DNA of 64,000 bases from Xenorhabdus bovienii SS-2004 (GTDB lineage: Bacteria > Pseudomonadota > Gammaproteobacteria > Enterobacterales > Enterobacteriaceae). Positions 16,033 through 25,751 of this stretch are shown here, in pieces. The notes below the pieces were generated by a model. That model was not told where the DNA came from, made no database searches, and saw nothing but the letters and a program-made list of their open reading frames with translations. Where the stretch lies: the NCBI RefSeq assembly GCF_000027225.1, contig NC_013892.1, positions 558,001 to 622,000 on the forward strand. Reading direction: 5' to 3'. The translations under genes and the position numbers were made by a program. Numbering within the stretch: the first letter of the stretch is position 1; each line of letters begins with the position of its first letter.

Positions 16033-17910
16033 TTAGCGCGAAGATTTCAATTCACGGAGCGATTTTAAATAGTAGGGTTGCCCCGGATTATATAACGGCC
16101 CCATATCGATAGTTTCATGATTAGATTTGGCGATATATCCCATACCTTCTCTGGCAGCATTGGCCAACAGACCGCAATCCTGATCACCAGACCAGGAAAA
16201 GATCCCTCCCAGTTGATGCCCGGTGACATATTCTCCTTTTTGTTTCACCGTGCGGGGAGTATCCAGTGAGATGAAATGCCCCTGTTTTTCACTGAACAGG
16301 AAATCTGCATCAGCATTGGTATCTGTCATTAGTACAAACCCATTTTTTCCCGTACTCAGTGTATGTTCACTATCCATGTAGTTATTGACAATATCGAAGA
16401 ATTCCGGCGCCCCTTTTTCCATTGTGCCCAGAGCATCACCCGGCTTATCGTACAAACGCGTTTCCAGCTTGGCACCTTTACCCGAACGTCCATAGTTGGC
16501 ATAACCCAAGTTAATTATACTCAGAGGAATACCGAGATCTTGATGCAGGTAATTAATCGCCGCTTCTGCCGAGAGATCATATTCTCCATTAGGATCGGGC
16601 TCGTTAGGGGAATAGAGGTTGGTATGATGCCCGATATAATTGGCCCATCCGGTGCCAAAAAAGTCGTAACTCATCAGGAAGATATTATCCAGCCCATTTT
16701 TAACTAATTCAGCGATATTTGACTTAGCAAGTTTGGCTTTTACCCCACTACAGGCAATAGAAATTTCTTTACTGCCTGTACCGAACCGATTATCCAGTGC
16801 CGTTCTCAGCTCTTTAACCAGCAAGGCATAATTTTTGCCGTCGTTTTCACTGATAATATTGTGTACATCTCCCTCAGCACCGGGGTATTCCCAGTCGATG
16901 TCAACACAACTGAACATCGGGAAGCGTTCAAAAAAATCAACCACACTGTTGATGAAAACAGTGCGCTGTCCTTCATTTTCGGCCATCTTGGAGAAATAAC
17001 TCGATAAACTCCAGCCCCCGATACTGAATGCCAGCTCAAGTTTGTGTCCTGCTGCCCGCGCGCGCTTTTGTAATTCCCGTAATCCTCCCAGCAAACCCGC
17101 CGCTTTACTCTGCTGATAATAGGGCAGAAAAGTCCCCGCATTAATTGAAGTATTTTTACTCGATTCCGGCAGACCGACGTTACGGGCAGTGCCTAAATCG
17201 CCGTAAGGGTCCAGTGGCACGATATGGCCTTCGGTGATTTTCTGGTCAGTCTGGGAATTCCAGCCGTCCCAGACTTCCTTAACTTTTTCTTTCTTAACGC
17301 CAATATCCCCACAGATACCCAAGAAGCTGAAAATCAATTTGTCGTAAGTTGTCGGATCTATCGTCGATAGATTAAACCCTCTGCCGCGATCCTCGGGGTT
17401 TTCATTCTTGTCATCAAGACGGGCATCATATTGACACCAGTCTGTAATGTAAGCGGAAAGTTTGGGTTTAGCCGGGTCACGCTCATATTGGTTATACATC
17501 GGTTTACAGACACGGGTCGCGGTATAAGAGAGATTTGTGCCTGAGCCATCGGGCTTGTACTTCACCTTCTCGTAAGTTTCTTCCGTGTATCGGTCAGATT
17601 GCAGAACGGGGGATGGAATCTCTTCTGTCGGGTTTATCGTACCATCCGTTGGATTGCCATGTGTGTTGATCTCTTCTGCTGTTGCCGCACGGACGTACTG
17701 CCAGGCATTGTGCGGCGAACTTTTCTGGCCAGATTGACCCGGTACATGCCAGCGTTCAACCCAGTAAGTATTGGTATAAACGTTGCTGTTAAAAATCACG
17801 TTATAAACCCGCCCGCCTTCCTGTTGGTTCCAGGCCGTTAAGGGATCACCAATAACATCACTGATATCGGACATTGCTTTTGATGATGTGTAAGTATATT
17901 TGTTAGCCAT
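16033..17910 (-). CDS. GH18 chitinase associated with Tc toxin (larger copy)
   Basis: Glycoside hydrolase family 18 enzyme (625 aa), last gene of the Tc operon. The GH18 barrel covers about residues 150-600: KLELAFSIGGWSLS is the SxGG strand and CVDIDWEYPG carries the catalytic Asp337, Asp339 and Glu341. Position 334 of the DxxDxDxE motif, usually Asp, is Ser. There is no signal peptide, as in the Yersinia entomophaga Yen-Tc chitinases that are built into the toxin particle. The C-terminal IDMGPLYNPG resembles them as I recall. The ATG is preceded by CGGAGT at good spacing. Likely role: attack on chitin of the insect gut lining, or a structural or lectin-like part of the Tc complex. Confidence 0.9.
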   Translation of the reverse strand: MANKYTYTSSKAMSDISDVIGDPLTAWNQQEGGRVYNVIFNSNVYTNTYWVERWHVPGQSGQKSSPHNAWQYVRAATAEEINTHGNPTDGTINPTEEIPSPVLQSDRYTEETYEKVKYKPDGSGTNLSYTATRVCKPMYNQYERDPAKPKLSAYITDWCQYDARLDDKNENPEDRGRGFNLSTIDPTTYDKLIFSFLGICGDIGVKKEKVKEVWDGWNSQTDQKITEGHIVPLDPYGDLGTARNVGLPESSKNTSINAGTFLPYYQQSKAAGLLGGLRELQKRARAAGHKLELAFSIGGWSLSSYFSKMAENEGQRTVFINSVVDFFERFPMFSCVDIDWEYPGAEGDVHNIISENDGKNYALLVKELRTALDNRFGTGSKEISIACSGVKAKLAKSNIAELVKNGLDNIFLMSYDFFGTGWANYIGHHTNLYSPNEPDPNGEYDLSAEAAINYLHQDLGIPLSIINLGYANYGRSGKGAKLETRLYDKPGDALGTMEKGAPEFFDIVNNYMDSEHTLSTGKNGFVLMTDTNADADFLFSEKQGHFISLDTPRTVKQKGEYVTGHQLGGIFSWSGDQDCGLLANAAREGMGYIAKSNHETIDMGPLYNPGQPYYLKSLRELKSSR

Positions 17911-18004
17911 GAATAAACTCCGATAATTTTTCCTGTTCAGCCCCCTGTTCAGGAGGCTGGTTAATCATGAAAATCGCCAGTCACAAGCTGAACCTGTGCT
18001 GTTA

Positions 18005-21000
18005 TTAATCCGTGATCTTTTGTTCTACCAACAATTTCTGAACGGCTTTACCGAATGCAGAGGAACCGATTTTTGCGGTATACCGGACATGCAGGATCAC
18101 ATCGGTCAGACTGTCGAGATTTTGCGAGTTATTGGTAAAACCGAATGTCCAACTTGATTCAACACCCGCACCTTCAAATGGCAGGAAACGCTCATCATCA
18201 AAATTCAGTGTGAACATGCCGCTGTCGTTTATGCCGGTGGATAAGGAAATCTGCTGGTTGGGGTGGATGCTGCGTGCCAGATAAGGCGAATCAGCATTAA
18301 TCCCTTCTTTCACCAGCTTTTCCATTGTCTGAATGTCGGCTTTCACCATGCGGGTATTGACGCCCAGAGAGAGTTGGGCGCAAATGTCCTCATAAGGCCC
18401 GATTAACATAGGCAGAGAAACTGAGACAGATTTGATCCGGCGATTGGCAAGGTTAGGGTAATCTTTAGCAAAGTCTGATTCTTGCAGGTTAAAAGTAATG
18501 GGAGAGTGCTGTCTCAGGGTTGCAAGATCGTTTTCCCATGCTGTTTTCCGCAATGCCTTGAGAGAGATAGTTTTAGTAATCTCTTGCAAGCGTGAGTTTT
18601 GTTCAACATAAGCGCGTTCCATTCTTTGCAGCGCCAGTTTCAGTGTTTCACCAGACATTAATCCCTGATAGAGATCATTCCAGCTACTGCCTTCAATAAA
18701 GGTCTGCTCTGAATCCAATTCGTACTGTAATGAGGCTTCTGCGGAGAGGCAAAGTGATGAAACGGCATCATAGGCTTGCAGGTACAGGTTTGACAGTTGG
18801 CTAATCATCCATGTGTACAGGCTTTCATTGGTAAAGCGGCTGGAGAAATAATCTAACAGCGCCAGCGATTTTTGCTGTTCCGCCTCAACCTGTGCCAACC
18901 GTTTCATGGAAGCAGTCAATTGCAGGTTTTGGACATTGATTTGCTGATCAATGGAATTGACTTCCCATTCCGCCTGTTTGTATTGCATTTCCCATTCTTG
19001 GCGGCGCCGGCGGTATGATTCAGACACATTCAGACTATCGGCTTTGATACTGTCAGATTGATGTTTGATCATGACCATTTCGGCCGCCGCACTCAGTGCA
19101 GCTCCCCAGCGCGATCCGCCCACGGCCAGCCCATAGATATTAGGTAGCATATCCAGTGCAGCCGCGCCGGTACGCAAAGTTTGTGCTGCCAGTAACGCCG
19201 AAGCGGATTGGGATTGCAGTTCAATCACCTGTTGCTCTGTTGACGAAATATTTTCGTCATACAATCCCTTAAAGTGTTCATGTCGCTCTTGAGCCGATTT
19301 TTTGCTGACCTGTAAAACCTCAAGGCTGGCTTGATTGATGTTGATTTCCTGCTGTTGAAGATCGATTGAGAAGCGGTAGAGATCACTATTCTGGAGCATC
19401 TGGAATTTTTCAAAGCTCAAACTGTCTTTGCGTTCCAGCAGGCTCAGTAAGGTGCCGCCAAACTGTATCAGCGTTTCAACGCCGGCTCTGGCACGTGCCA
19501 GCATCGGTTCAAAACGGTAATTAGGTGTTTTGAAATTCATCCGGCTGGCATTGCGGGCAGTGACTACGCGCTGGTAACGCAGGTTCATCAGGTCGCGTGG
19601 CGAGATCTTCCCATCATAGAGTGCCATGTTGATTTCTTTGCCATCCAGCGTCAGGTTGTGCCGTAAATTGTAAATCCGGTTTTCCATACGATCCCAAATC
19701 GCCGTCAGTTCATTGTTGATCGGCTTCATGAACAGATCATTATCAAGGGCGCGGATCGTGTTGTCATGAACGACGGGAATATGGGGCAATGGCTGGCTTT
19801 GCATCTCCAGTTGGCGCAGCTCACTGTTGTCATATCGGTAGAGAGCATCTTCAAGGGACAGCGGTTGCCAGAAGCTTGCCAATTGCACATCAGGGCGGCG
19901 GCCAAGCAGCGAACTGGCGGTTGCATAACTCAAACGGGCAATGGTTCTTGCCGTGGGTTGGAGCTTCCGGTATTCCATGTCACCGTCATCAATCAGGTTT
20001 CTGACCAGAAAATAGAAAATCGCCTTGCGATAATGTATCGGTTCACCGGAAGCAATCGCATCGGGATCACTCGGCTGCATCAGGCTGTAGTTTTTCTTCG
20101 GCTCATCAATTAATGGGCGGCTGTTCCAGTAACGCGGCTTTCCTTGTTTCAGAGCCGGTTGATCCTCATTTTCATAAGGATCAAAAATATACTTGAGCCA
20201 GCGGTTAGCTTCTTCATAACGCTGCTCAACATTGAAACGCCATGCCACCATGAAAGGCATATGGAAGAACAGTTCCCAGAAATAGATGCCATTGGCACCC
20301 TTGAGGTCAATCGGTTCTGTGCCACTGCCAGAAATCGACTCTTCAGGCAGGTTCTGGGTATCCCAACTGAGCACCAGATCCAGTTTCTGGCTGGCTTTAC
20401 TGACCAGCTCCTTGGCAAACAGGGTATTTAAGCGGATCTGTTTATCGGTATACCAAACGGGAGTCGGTGGATTTTCGGGGAATTGCAGGTATTGGGTTTG
20501 TTTGGTTTGTTTGATCTGGAATTTTTCACGAACCAATTTACCCACGCTCAAGATGACTCTGATTCTGCCGCCAATATCGTCGGCATTTGCTTTCGGCAAA
20601 CTGAAACCGGTGACAATCGTGATGTCGCTGAGGTCATCGCTGTGACACCGTTTGACTCTGGTACTAAGCTTGATTTCCCCTCGCTCAAAATCTTCTTTTG
20701 TCAGTACCTGGTAGTTCAGCCAGCATCTGTTTTTATTTTTGTCTTCCAGCCAGATGCAGTACAGGATGTTTTTGCTCAGGCTGAAATCGTATTTGTAGGT
20801 GGAGATGGCGGTCAGATACATATCCAGTGAATCTTCCACATAGTCAGCTTTGAGGTCGAAATCCTGTTCGTCACCCAGTTTGCCCTCAAATTTTCTTTCC
20901 TTCTCAATCGGCCATTGCCTATTAATATGGACGGGATAAAGGATCAGCTGCTTGAATTCATCCATACCACCATTCTGGGGATCACGGAAGAAGAACCAAA

Positions 21001-22111
21001 CCAGTTTGTCACCATAATCATCTTGGTCAGAGAGTTTGGTGCTGGAGGGAGGCAGATCCGTGGAAGCCATCAGCATGTTATCGCAGATGTAACTGAATAC
21101 TACGTCATAGTCATAAGGGACTTTGTTTTCTATACCATGACGGCGGGTAAATGCCACCAGTACCAGACGGTCTTCTTTACCCGTCCGGTCAAGCACCGCA
21201 ATCATTTTATCCATCGCATCATCAAGCACCTCTTCGCGTACGGTGGTGCCGCTGCTCCATGTACCATCAAACCCCAGATGTGCCAGATTGAGTTTGGTGC
21301 GGTATCGGATGATGGTTTTGCTTTCGTCGTTTTTGTTTTTCTCTTCTTCTTTTGAGACTTCAAACCAGCTTATGTAGAGACGGTTATTCATGATGACCGG
21401 ACGGACAACCCCATTACGGGCATTTTCTAACGGCACACTGATCGGCTTCCATTCGCTCCAGGCGGTTGGATACAGCTCATTCGAGTCCGTATTACGCTGT
21501 TTCATGTCCAGTGTTCGCCAGAAATAGCGATAAGGCTGGGTACGGGTTTTAGCAATGAAATAGGTTTTGTCATTGGCAAGATCAATGCCATCTTCATAAC
21601 CAGAAATAATTTCCAGATTACTGACTTCTTCAAAATTGTTCAGGTAACCAAGAACTGCCTTCTGAGCGACGTTATCTGTCAGTTTTCCCTGATTCAGCAC
21701 ACTTTCCAATTGGAAGAAAAACTCGGTTTTGGTCAGCCGCAAGGTAGGATCAACATAAATTTCGGGGTATAACCTGAGTTGCTGATTGGCAGACCAGTAA
21801 CCGTAACGGTTGGCAAACTCCTGCCAGTCGTAGGTTTCTTCCTGAGTCATGGAAAGACCCGGTTCCAAATTGAGCACAATACGGTTGATATACTGCTGTA
21901 TCGATTGGGTTACGTGAGACACGCGCGATGTGATGACTTTCGAAGAGACTTGTGTATCCAGTAGCAGAAAATCATAGAGATCATCGACGTTCTTGATTTT
22001 GTCGCGATAAAACTGGAAATCTTTTCCCTTGGGAACAATTTGCCCAAGGTAGTAATCAACGAGCGCATCACGCAGATCTTCTTGTAATTTTGCTTCGATG
22101 GAATTAGACAT
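18005..22111 (-). CDS. Tc toxin A subunit, C-terminal part (TccB/YenA2-like)
   Basis: 1368-aa C-terminal half of a split TcA. In the known family it forms the translocation channel and the site that binds the TcB-TcC cocoon. The middle (about 200-700) holds the beta-rich receptor/neuraminidase-like region. From ~900 come long helices (FEKFQMLQNSDLYRFSIDLQQQ), a hydrophobic hairpin near 990-1015 (GLAVGGSRWGAALSAAAEMV) that would be the pore tip, and a further coiled coil rich in Gln and Glu. The last ~150 residues (INDSGMFTLNFDDERFLPFEGAG) are the TcB-binding domain. The start overlaps the upstream TcA part by 8 bases, with AAGGAG 9 bases before the ATG. No TcB or TcC gene is in the window. 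Confidence 0.92.
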   Translation of the reverse strand: MSNSIEAKLQEDLRDALVDYYLGQIVPKGKDFQFYRDKIKNVDDLYDFLLLDTQVSSKVITSRVSHVTQSIQQYINRIVLNLEPGLSMTQEETYDWQEFANRYGYWSANQQLRLYPEIYVDPTLRLTKTEFFFQLESVLNQGKLTDNVAQKAVLGYLNNFEEVSNLEIISGYEDGIDLANDKTYFIAKTRTQPYRYFWRTLDMKQRNTDSNELYPTAWSEWKPISVPLENARNGVVRPVIMNNRLYISWFEVSKEEEKNKNDESKTIIRYRTKLNLAHLGFDGTWSSGTTVREEVLDDAMDKMIAVLDRTGKEDRLVLVAFTRRHGIENKVPYDYDVVFSYICDNMLMASTDLPPSSTKLSDQDDYGDKLVWFFFRDPQNGGMDEFKQLILYPVHINRQWPIEKERKFEGKLGDEQDFDLKADYVEDSLDMYLTAISTYKYDFSLSKNILYCIWLEDKNKNRCWLNYQVLTKEDFERGEIKLSTRVKRCHSDDLSDITIVTGFSLPKANADDIGGRIRVILSVGKLVREKFQIKQTKQTQYLQFPENPPTPVWYTDKQIRLNTLFAKELVSKASQKLDLVLSWDTQNLPEESISGSGTEPIDLKGANGIYFWELFFHMPFMVAWRFNVEQRYEEANRWLKYIFDPYENEDQPALKQGKPRYWNSRPLIDEPKKNYSLMQPSDPDAIASGEPIHYRKAIFYFLVRNLIDDGDMEYRKLQPTARTIARLSYATASSLLGRRPDVQLASFWQPLSLEDALYRYDNSELRQLEMQSQPLPHIPVVHDNTIRALDNDLFMKPINNELTAIWDRMENRIYNLRHNLTLDGKEINMALYDGKISPRDLMNLRYQRVVTARNASRMNFKTPNYRFEPMLARARAGVETLIQFGGTLLSLLERKDSLSFEKFQMLQNSDLYRFSIDLQQQEININQASLEVLQVSKKSAQERHEHFKGLYDENISSTEQQVIELQSQSASALLAAQTLRTGAAALDMLPNIYGLAVGGSRWGAALSAAAEMVMIKHQSDSIKADSLNVSESYRRRRQEWEMQYKQAEWEVNSIDQQINVQNLQLTASMKRLAQVEAEQQKSLALLDYFSSRFTNESLYTWMISQLSNLYLQAYDAVSSLCLSAEASLQYELDSEQTFIEGSSWNDLYQGLMSGETLKLALQRMERAYVEQNSRLQEITKTISLKALRKTAWENDLATLRQHSPITFNLQESDFAKDYPNLANRRIKSVSVSLPMLIGPYEDICAQLSLGVNTRMVKADIQTMEKLVKEGINADSPYLARSIHPNQQISLSTGINDSGMFTLNFDDERFLPFEGAGVESSWTFGFTNNSQNLDSLTDVILHVRYTAKIGSSAFGKAVQKLLVEQKITD

Positions 22112-25100
22112 TCTCGTTATCTCCTTGCGCTTTTAATGCCGCCATGACTGCTTCACCGACGCTCTGGTAAAGGCTGAAATCAGTATTGAGTGTTAATGTA
22201 CCGGCATCCCATAACGTTTTGACTGACAGGCTGGTGGTGACTGCAAGCTGTTGTAATCGGCGTAACCAATCGATATGGAGTAAGTTTTTGGCCTGCGGAG
22301 GTGTCAATCCGCGCAATGTGCAGGCCAGATGAATCTCATCGGCATGCCAGCCCAGAATATCTGCCAAAATCTCTGCACATTTTTCACTTTCATCCTCGTT
22401 GTTTTTGACTGCTTTTCCATTGGCCTGTGGTTTGTTGGCGTAAGAAAAATAGTCATGGATTTTGTCTTCGTTCTGATTGGCGTTGTTCACGAGGTCTTGG
22501 TAGCGGGTCAACAGATATATTTCATCCAGTGACAATGCATTTGATGTTTTACTGTTTGATAAACCGAGCCATTCTGGTTTTGTCAGGCGCAACAAAAGTA
22601 GGTTTTTATTGATTTTCAGGGTACTGATGATTTGAGTATAAATTAACAAACTGTAGGTCAAGTCGGTGAATTGATGACTGATCTCAGCGGCGGTTTCCGG
22701 GACACCTGTCAAAATCATCTCCAGAACGAGATAAACATTGCTGCCTAACCAGCGAAGCTGTAAGGGAACCAGACTTTTTTCTACGCCATATTCCGCCGCA
22801 ATCGCGCTGGATAACAGATTTTCCTGCGCATTTTTGGCCTGAATCAGCAGTTGGGTCACGATATTGATGACATTATCCTGTGGTGTTTTCCCTTCTTTGA
22901 ACAGTGCCTTGACCTTTTCCCTGATCTGGATTTCATCTGTTTTATCCCACTCAGGCGGAATATCCAGAACCAGCCCTTGTGCATTGAGAAGTCCGCCCTC
23001 TGCTGTTAATAGTTCCCACCAGTTGATCGTTACCAGCTCTGGGCGGGTAAAATCAGATGATGACAGGAGCACACTATCGGACAAGCCAACCGCGATACCT
23101 TTAAAAAAGGTCACCATGCTGTCTGTTGGCACGACAGGCAGCACTGTCTGCCCCAACATCAGGGAAAGTTTTGCCGCTGTGATTTTAGTTTTCGCCAGCC
23201 AGCGGCTCACGGCTTCCATTTTCATGATGACGATGAGAATATCGTCCTGACGCGTCGAGTCTGCGGTGAAAATGGGTTGTTGTGCCAAATAGCGGTGATT
23301 GCCGGTCAGAATATCGATCAGGAACACGCCGTCTTCCGTGGAAAGACCGAAAATGCGTGGAATGCTGACCAAACGGTAAAGTCTGGAAACAACATCAAGA
23401 TTGCGCCTTAATTGCCCCGTCAGCGTATCCTGAGTTGGTGTGAGCGCACTTTCAACCATGGGGGCAATCAATTGAAAAGTTACCGTGGAAATTCCCAGCC
23501 CGGCGCAGAGTTGCTTGACGGTTTTGGCATCATCGCCCTGAGTTGCCGTATAGTTGAATACCTCATCATCCAGTGTTAACGGCTGATCAAACAGTTTCGT
23601 CTGATTAAAGATCTGGTCAAAGAACGGTACGCTGTCACTGGTTGAGAATGGCGTAATCTGGTGTAGCCAGCCCGCAAACATTTCGGGAGTGACTTGGTAT
23701 TGCGTATTGAGATGCCTGAACAGCCCCAATTCCTTCAATACATTGTCAGTAATTCTCATGTCCAGATTATCGGCTTCTGCCTTGATACCGGAAGCCAGCA
23801 GAAGATCAAGCTGGTGGTAAGGCAGGCCAAGCCAGCGCTGCAAGCGGATAAAGCGGTTCAGCCGATCATAGCGGAAGTTGGATACAGCTTTGATTTCACG
23901 CCCGTTATCCGCCCGAATGATTTCCAGAGTATCTCGTTGTCCGGCATTAATGTACACCCCGCCATAATGATAAGCGGCCGGGAAGGTAGCGGTGCTCTGT
24001 CTGTTGAAAAAAATCGGGTTGGAAAAGTGTACATTAGGGGAAACGATAGGCTGGTAGTTACCGCTGCTGAATAGATTTTCAATGTGAGTAGCTTGCGTTC
24101 CGGTTTGATCGCCAAAAATGGCGATTTTCTTAAGCTGGGCGCTTTCTTCTTCTGAAAGACCATAATTATTGATAAAGAAGTCATTCGCCTGCGGTGATAA
24201 TTCGGAAGATGATGTACCTGATTTGGCAATCGCAAGACGATAACTCATTGCCTGAAATATAACGCCGTCTATTGGCCCGGTGGGTTGATTTTCACCTGAT
24301 GGTATTTCTTTGGGCGTCGCTGCATAAATGGTCATATTACCAAAGTATGGGCCATCATCCAGATTGCCAATGTCTGAGTTATCGCTTTCCACATAGGTCA
24401 GCTTTAACTGGCGGCTAAAGGGCGGAGAGTTGTCAAACGGCTCCATCCTTGCCTTGACGCGGTAGTAAGTGAGAACGTTTTCTGCCCGTAGCTTGACCGA
24501 GATGGTTTTGTCTGCCTGATTTTTGCAGGTGATGGAAATTCTATCGTAGGCACTGGGCGAATTTTCGACCAGTTTAGTCGGGCCTTCAACACTGTCATCT
24601 TGAGCAACAATATAAGCATGCCGCGAAATATCTTTGTCAGGCACAAGTTCTGTCGTACTGCTGCTGTAATAGGCTTTGATGAGCTGATCCCGTGACAGCA
24701 GGTTTTCAGAGAAAGGGGCAGCTTCGGTCAGTAGGCTGATTTGTTCATTGCTCAACTGTGAATAAGCCAGCAAGATCTGATCATATTTTGAAATTTCAGT
24801 ATGCCACGGGAAATGCGTATCGACTTGCCGGATCACGGTACCCAATTCATTTTTGCTTTCTGCCAGCCCCCGGTTGATCTGCTGAGTCGGCAAGTTATAG
24901 GGCAACGTAAAGGGAAAACGTGTTTCTCCCAATACCTGATTAACCGGTTTATTGGCTTCCCCTGTCTGGTCAATATATATTCTGGCACTTTCAGACAGTA
25001 CATCATTCACGATGGTCAGAGCACGAAGCTCTTTATAAAGAGCGTCACTATCAAGCATCAGATATGAGATATCCGACCGCCTGCTTGCCAGCAAAGTTGC

Positions 25101-25658
25101 CTGATTGGTGCCATCCACTTCAATCTGCTGAATAAATTTATACAGATCCAGCAGATAGTTGGCAGGGCTATCAAGGGATTCGATAGCATCCGGCTGACAG
25201 AAGTCATCCCAGGGTTCTGGAAACAGGCCACTATAATCAGGCAATTTTCCTGTTTGCTCGCTGGCATTCTGATTATCTGTCGCTGTTGACAGGAAAGCCG
25301 CAGTCTGTCCATCGTATTGTCTGAGCGGGTTCTGCCGATAGTGTTGAACCAGTTGGTTAGCCATACTCACTGCTTTGTCAAAGATGATTTCAGCATGACC
25401 CGCAAGAGATTCATTGTGGCGTTTAATGAAACGCTGTTTTGACAGCCTGACTATATCGAAGATGGAGTGATAGCCCAGATTTCTGAGTGAATCGACTAAC
25501 GAAACAGATGATGGGGTATTGTGCTGTTTTACTGTGGTGAGTGAATATTTTTCGGGTAATGCTATTTCAGGTAATGGTATTTCAGCTACTGCCGCCAATA
25601 ATGGTGATACTTTTTTCATATTCTGCTGTTCATCAGAATAATCGTGATTCTTGTCCAT
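22104..25658 (-). CDS. Tc toxin A subunit, N-terminal part (TccA/YenA1-like)
   Basis: 1184-aa N-terminal half of a split TcA, forming the outer alpha-helical shell in known complexes. A VRP1-type (Salmonella virulence plasmid A-like) region is visible early (NLGYHSIFDIVRLSKQRF; later LDSPANYLLDLYKFI), followed by a long helical shell and an inserted beta-rich stretch around 360-560. It is translationally coupled to the C-terminal part by an 8-base overlap. The two-ORF TcA between two chitinase genes is the Yen-Tc arrangement, and I recall a similar set in Photorhabdus luminescens. The ATG used has only a weak ribosome site; an internal Met at residue 14 is possible. Confidence 0.9.
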   Translation of the reverse strand: MDKNHDYSDEQQNMKKVSPLLAAVAEIPLPEIALPEKYSLTTVKQHNTPSSVSLVDSLRNLGYHSIFDIVRLSKQRFIKRHNESLAGHAEIIFDKAVSMANQLVQHYRQNPLRQYDGQTAAFLSTATDNQNASEQTGKLPDYSGLFPEPWDDFCQPDAIESLDSPANYLLDLYKFIQQIEVDGTNQATLLASRRSDISYLMLDSDALYKELRALTIVNDVLSESARIYIDQTGEANKPVNQVLGETRFPFTLPYNLPTQQINRGLAESKNELGTVIRQVDTHFPWHTEISKYDQILLAYSQLSNEQISLLTEAAPFSENLLSRDQLIKAYYSSSTTELVPDKDISRHAYIVAQDDSVEGPTKLVENSPSAYDRISITCKNQADKTISVKLRAENVLTYYRVKARMEPFDNSPPFSRQLKLTYVESDNSDIGNLDDGPYFGNMTIYAATPKEIPSGENQPTGPIDGVIFQAMSYRLAIAKSGTSSSELSPQANDFFINNYGLSEEESAQLKKIAIFGDQTGTQATHIENLFSSGNYQPIVSPNVHFSNPIFFNRQSTATFPAAYHYGGVYINAGQRDTLEIIRADNGREIKAVSNFRYDRLNRFIRLQRWLGLPYHQLDLLLASGIKAEADNLDMRITDNVLKELGLFRHLNTQYQVTPEMFAGWLHQITPFSTSDSVPFFDQIFNQTKLFDQPLTLDDEVFNYTATQGDDAKTVKQLCAGLGISTVTFQLIAPMVESALTPTQDTLTGQLRRNLDVVSRLYRLVSIPRIFGLSTEDGVFLIDILTGNHRYLAQQPIFTADSTRQDDILIVIMKMEAVSRWLAKTKITAAKLSLMLGQTVLPVVPTDSMVTFFKGIAVGLSDSVLLSSSDFTRPELVTINWWELLTAEGGLLNAQGLVLDIPPEWDKTDEIQIREKVKALFKEGKTPQDNVINIVTQLLIQAKNAQENLLSSAIAAEYGVEKSLVPLQLRWLGSNVYLVLEMILTGVPETAAEISHQFTDLTYSLLIYTQIISTLKINKNLLLLRLTKPEWLGLSNSKTSNALSLDEIYLLTRYQDLVNNANQNEDKIHDYFSYANKPQANGKAVKNNEDESEKCAEILADILGWHADEIHLACTLRGLTPPQAKNLLHIDWLRRLQQLAVTTSLSVKTLWDAGTLTLNTDFSLYQSVGEAVMAALKAQGDNENV

Positions 25659-25751
25659 TTTTATTATCCCATTTCAATTATTCGGCCATATTCATCAAAC
25701 CGTCATTAATCAAATAACCATTTAGATACTGTATTTCAGAGGTTATGTTGA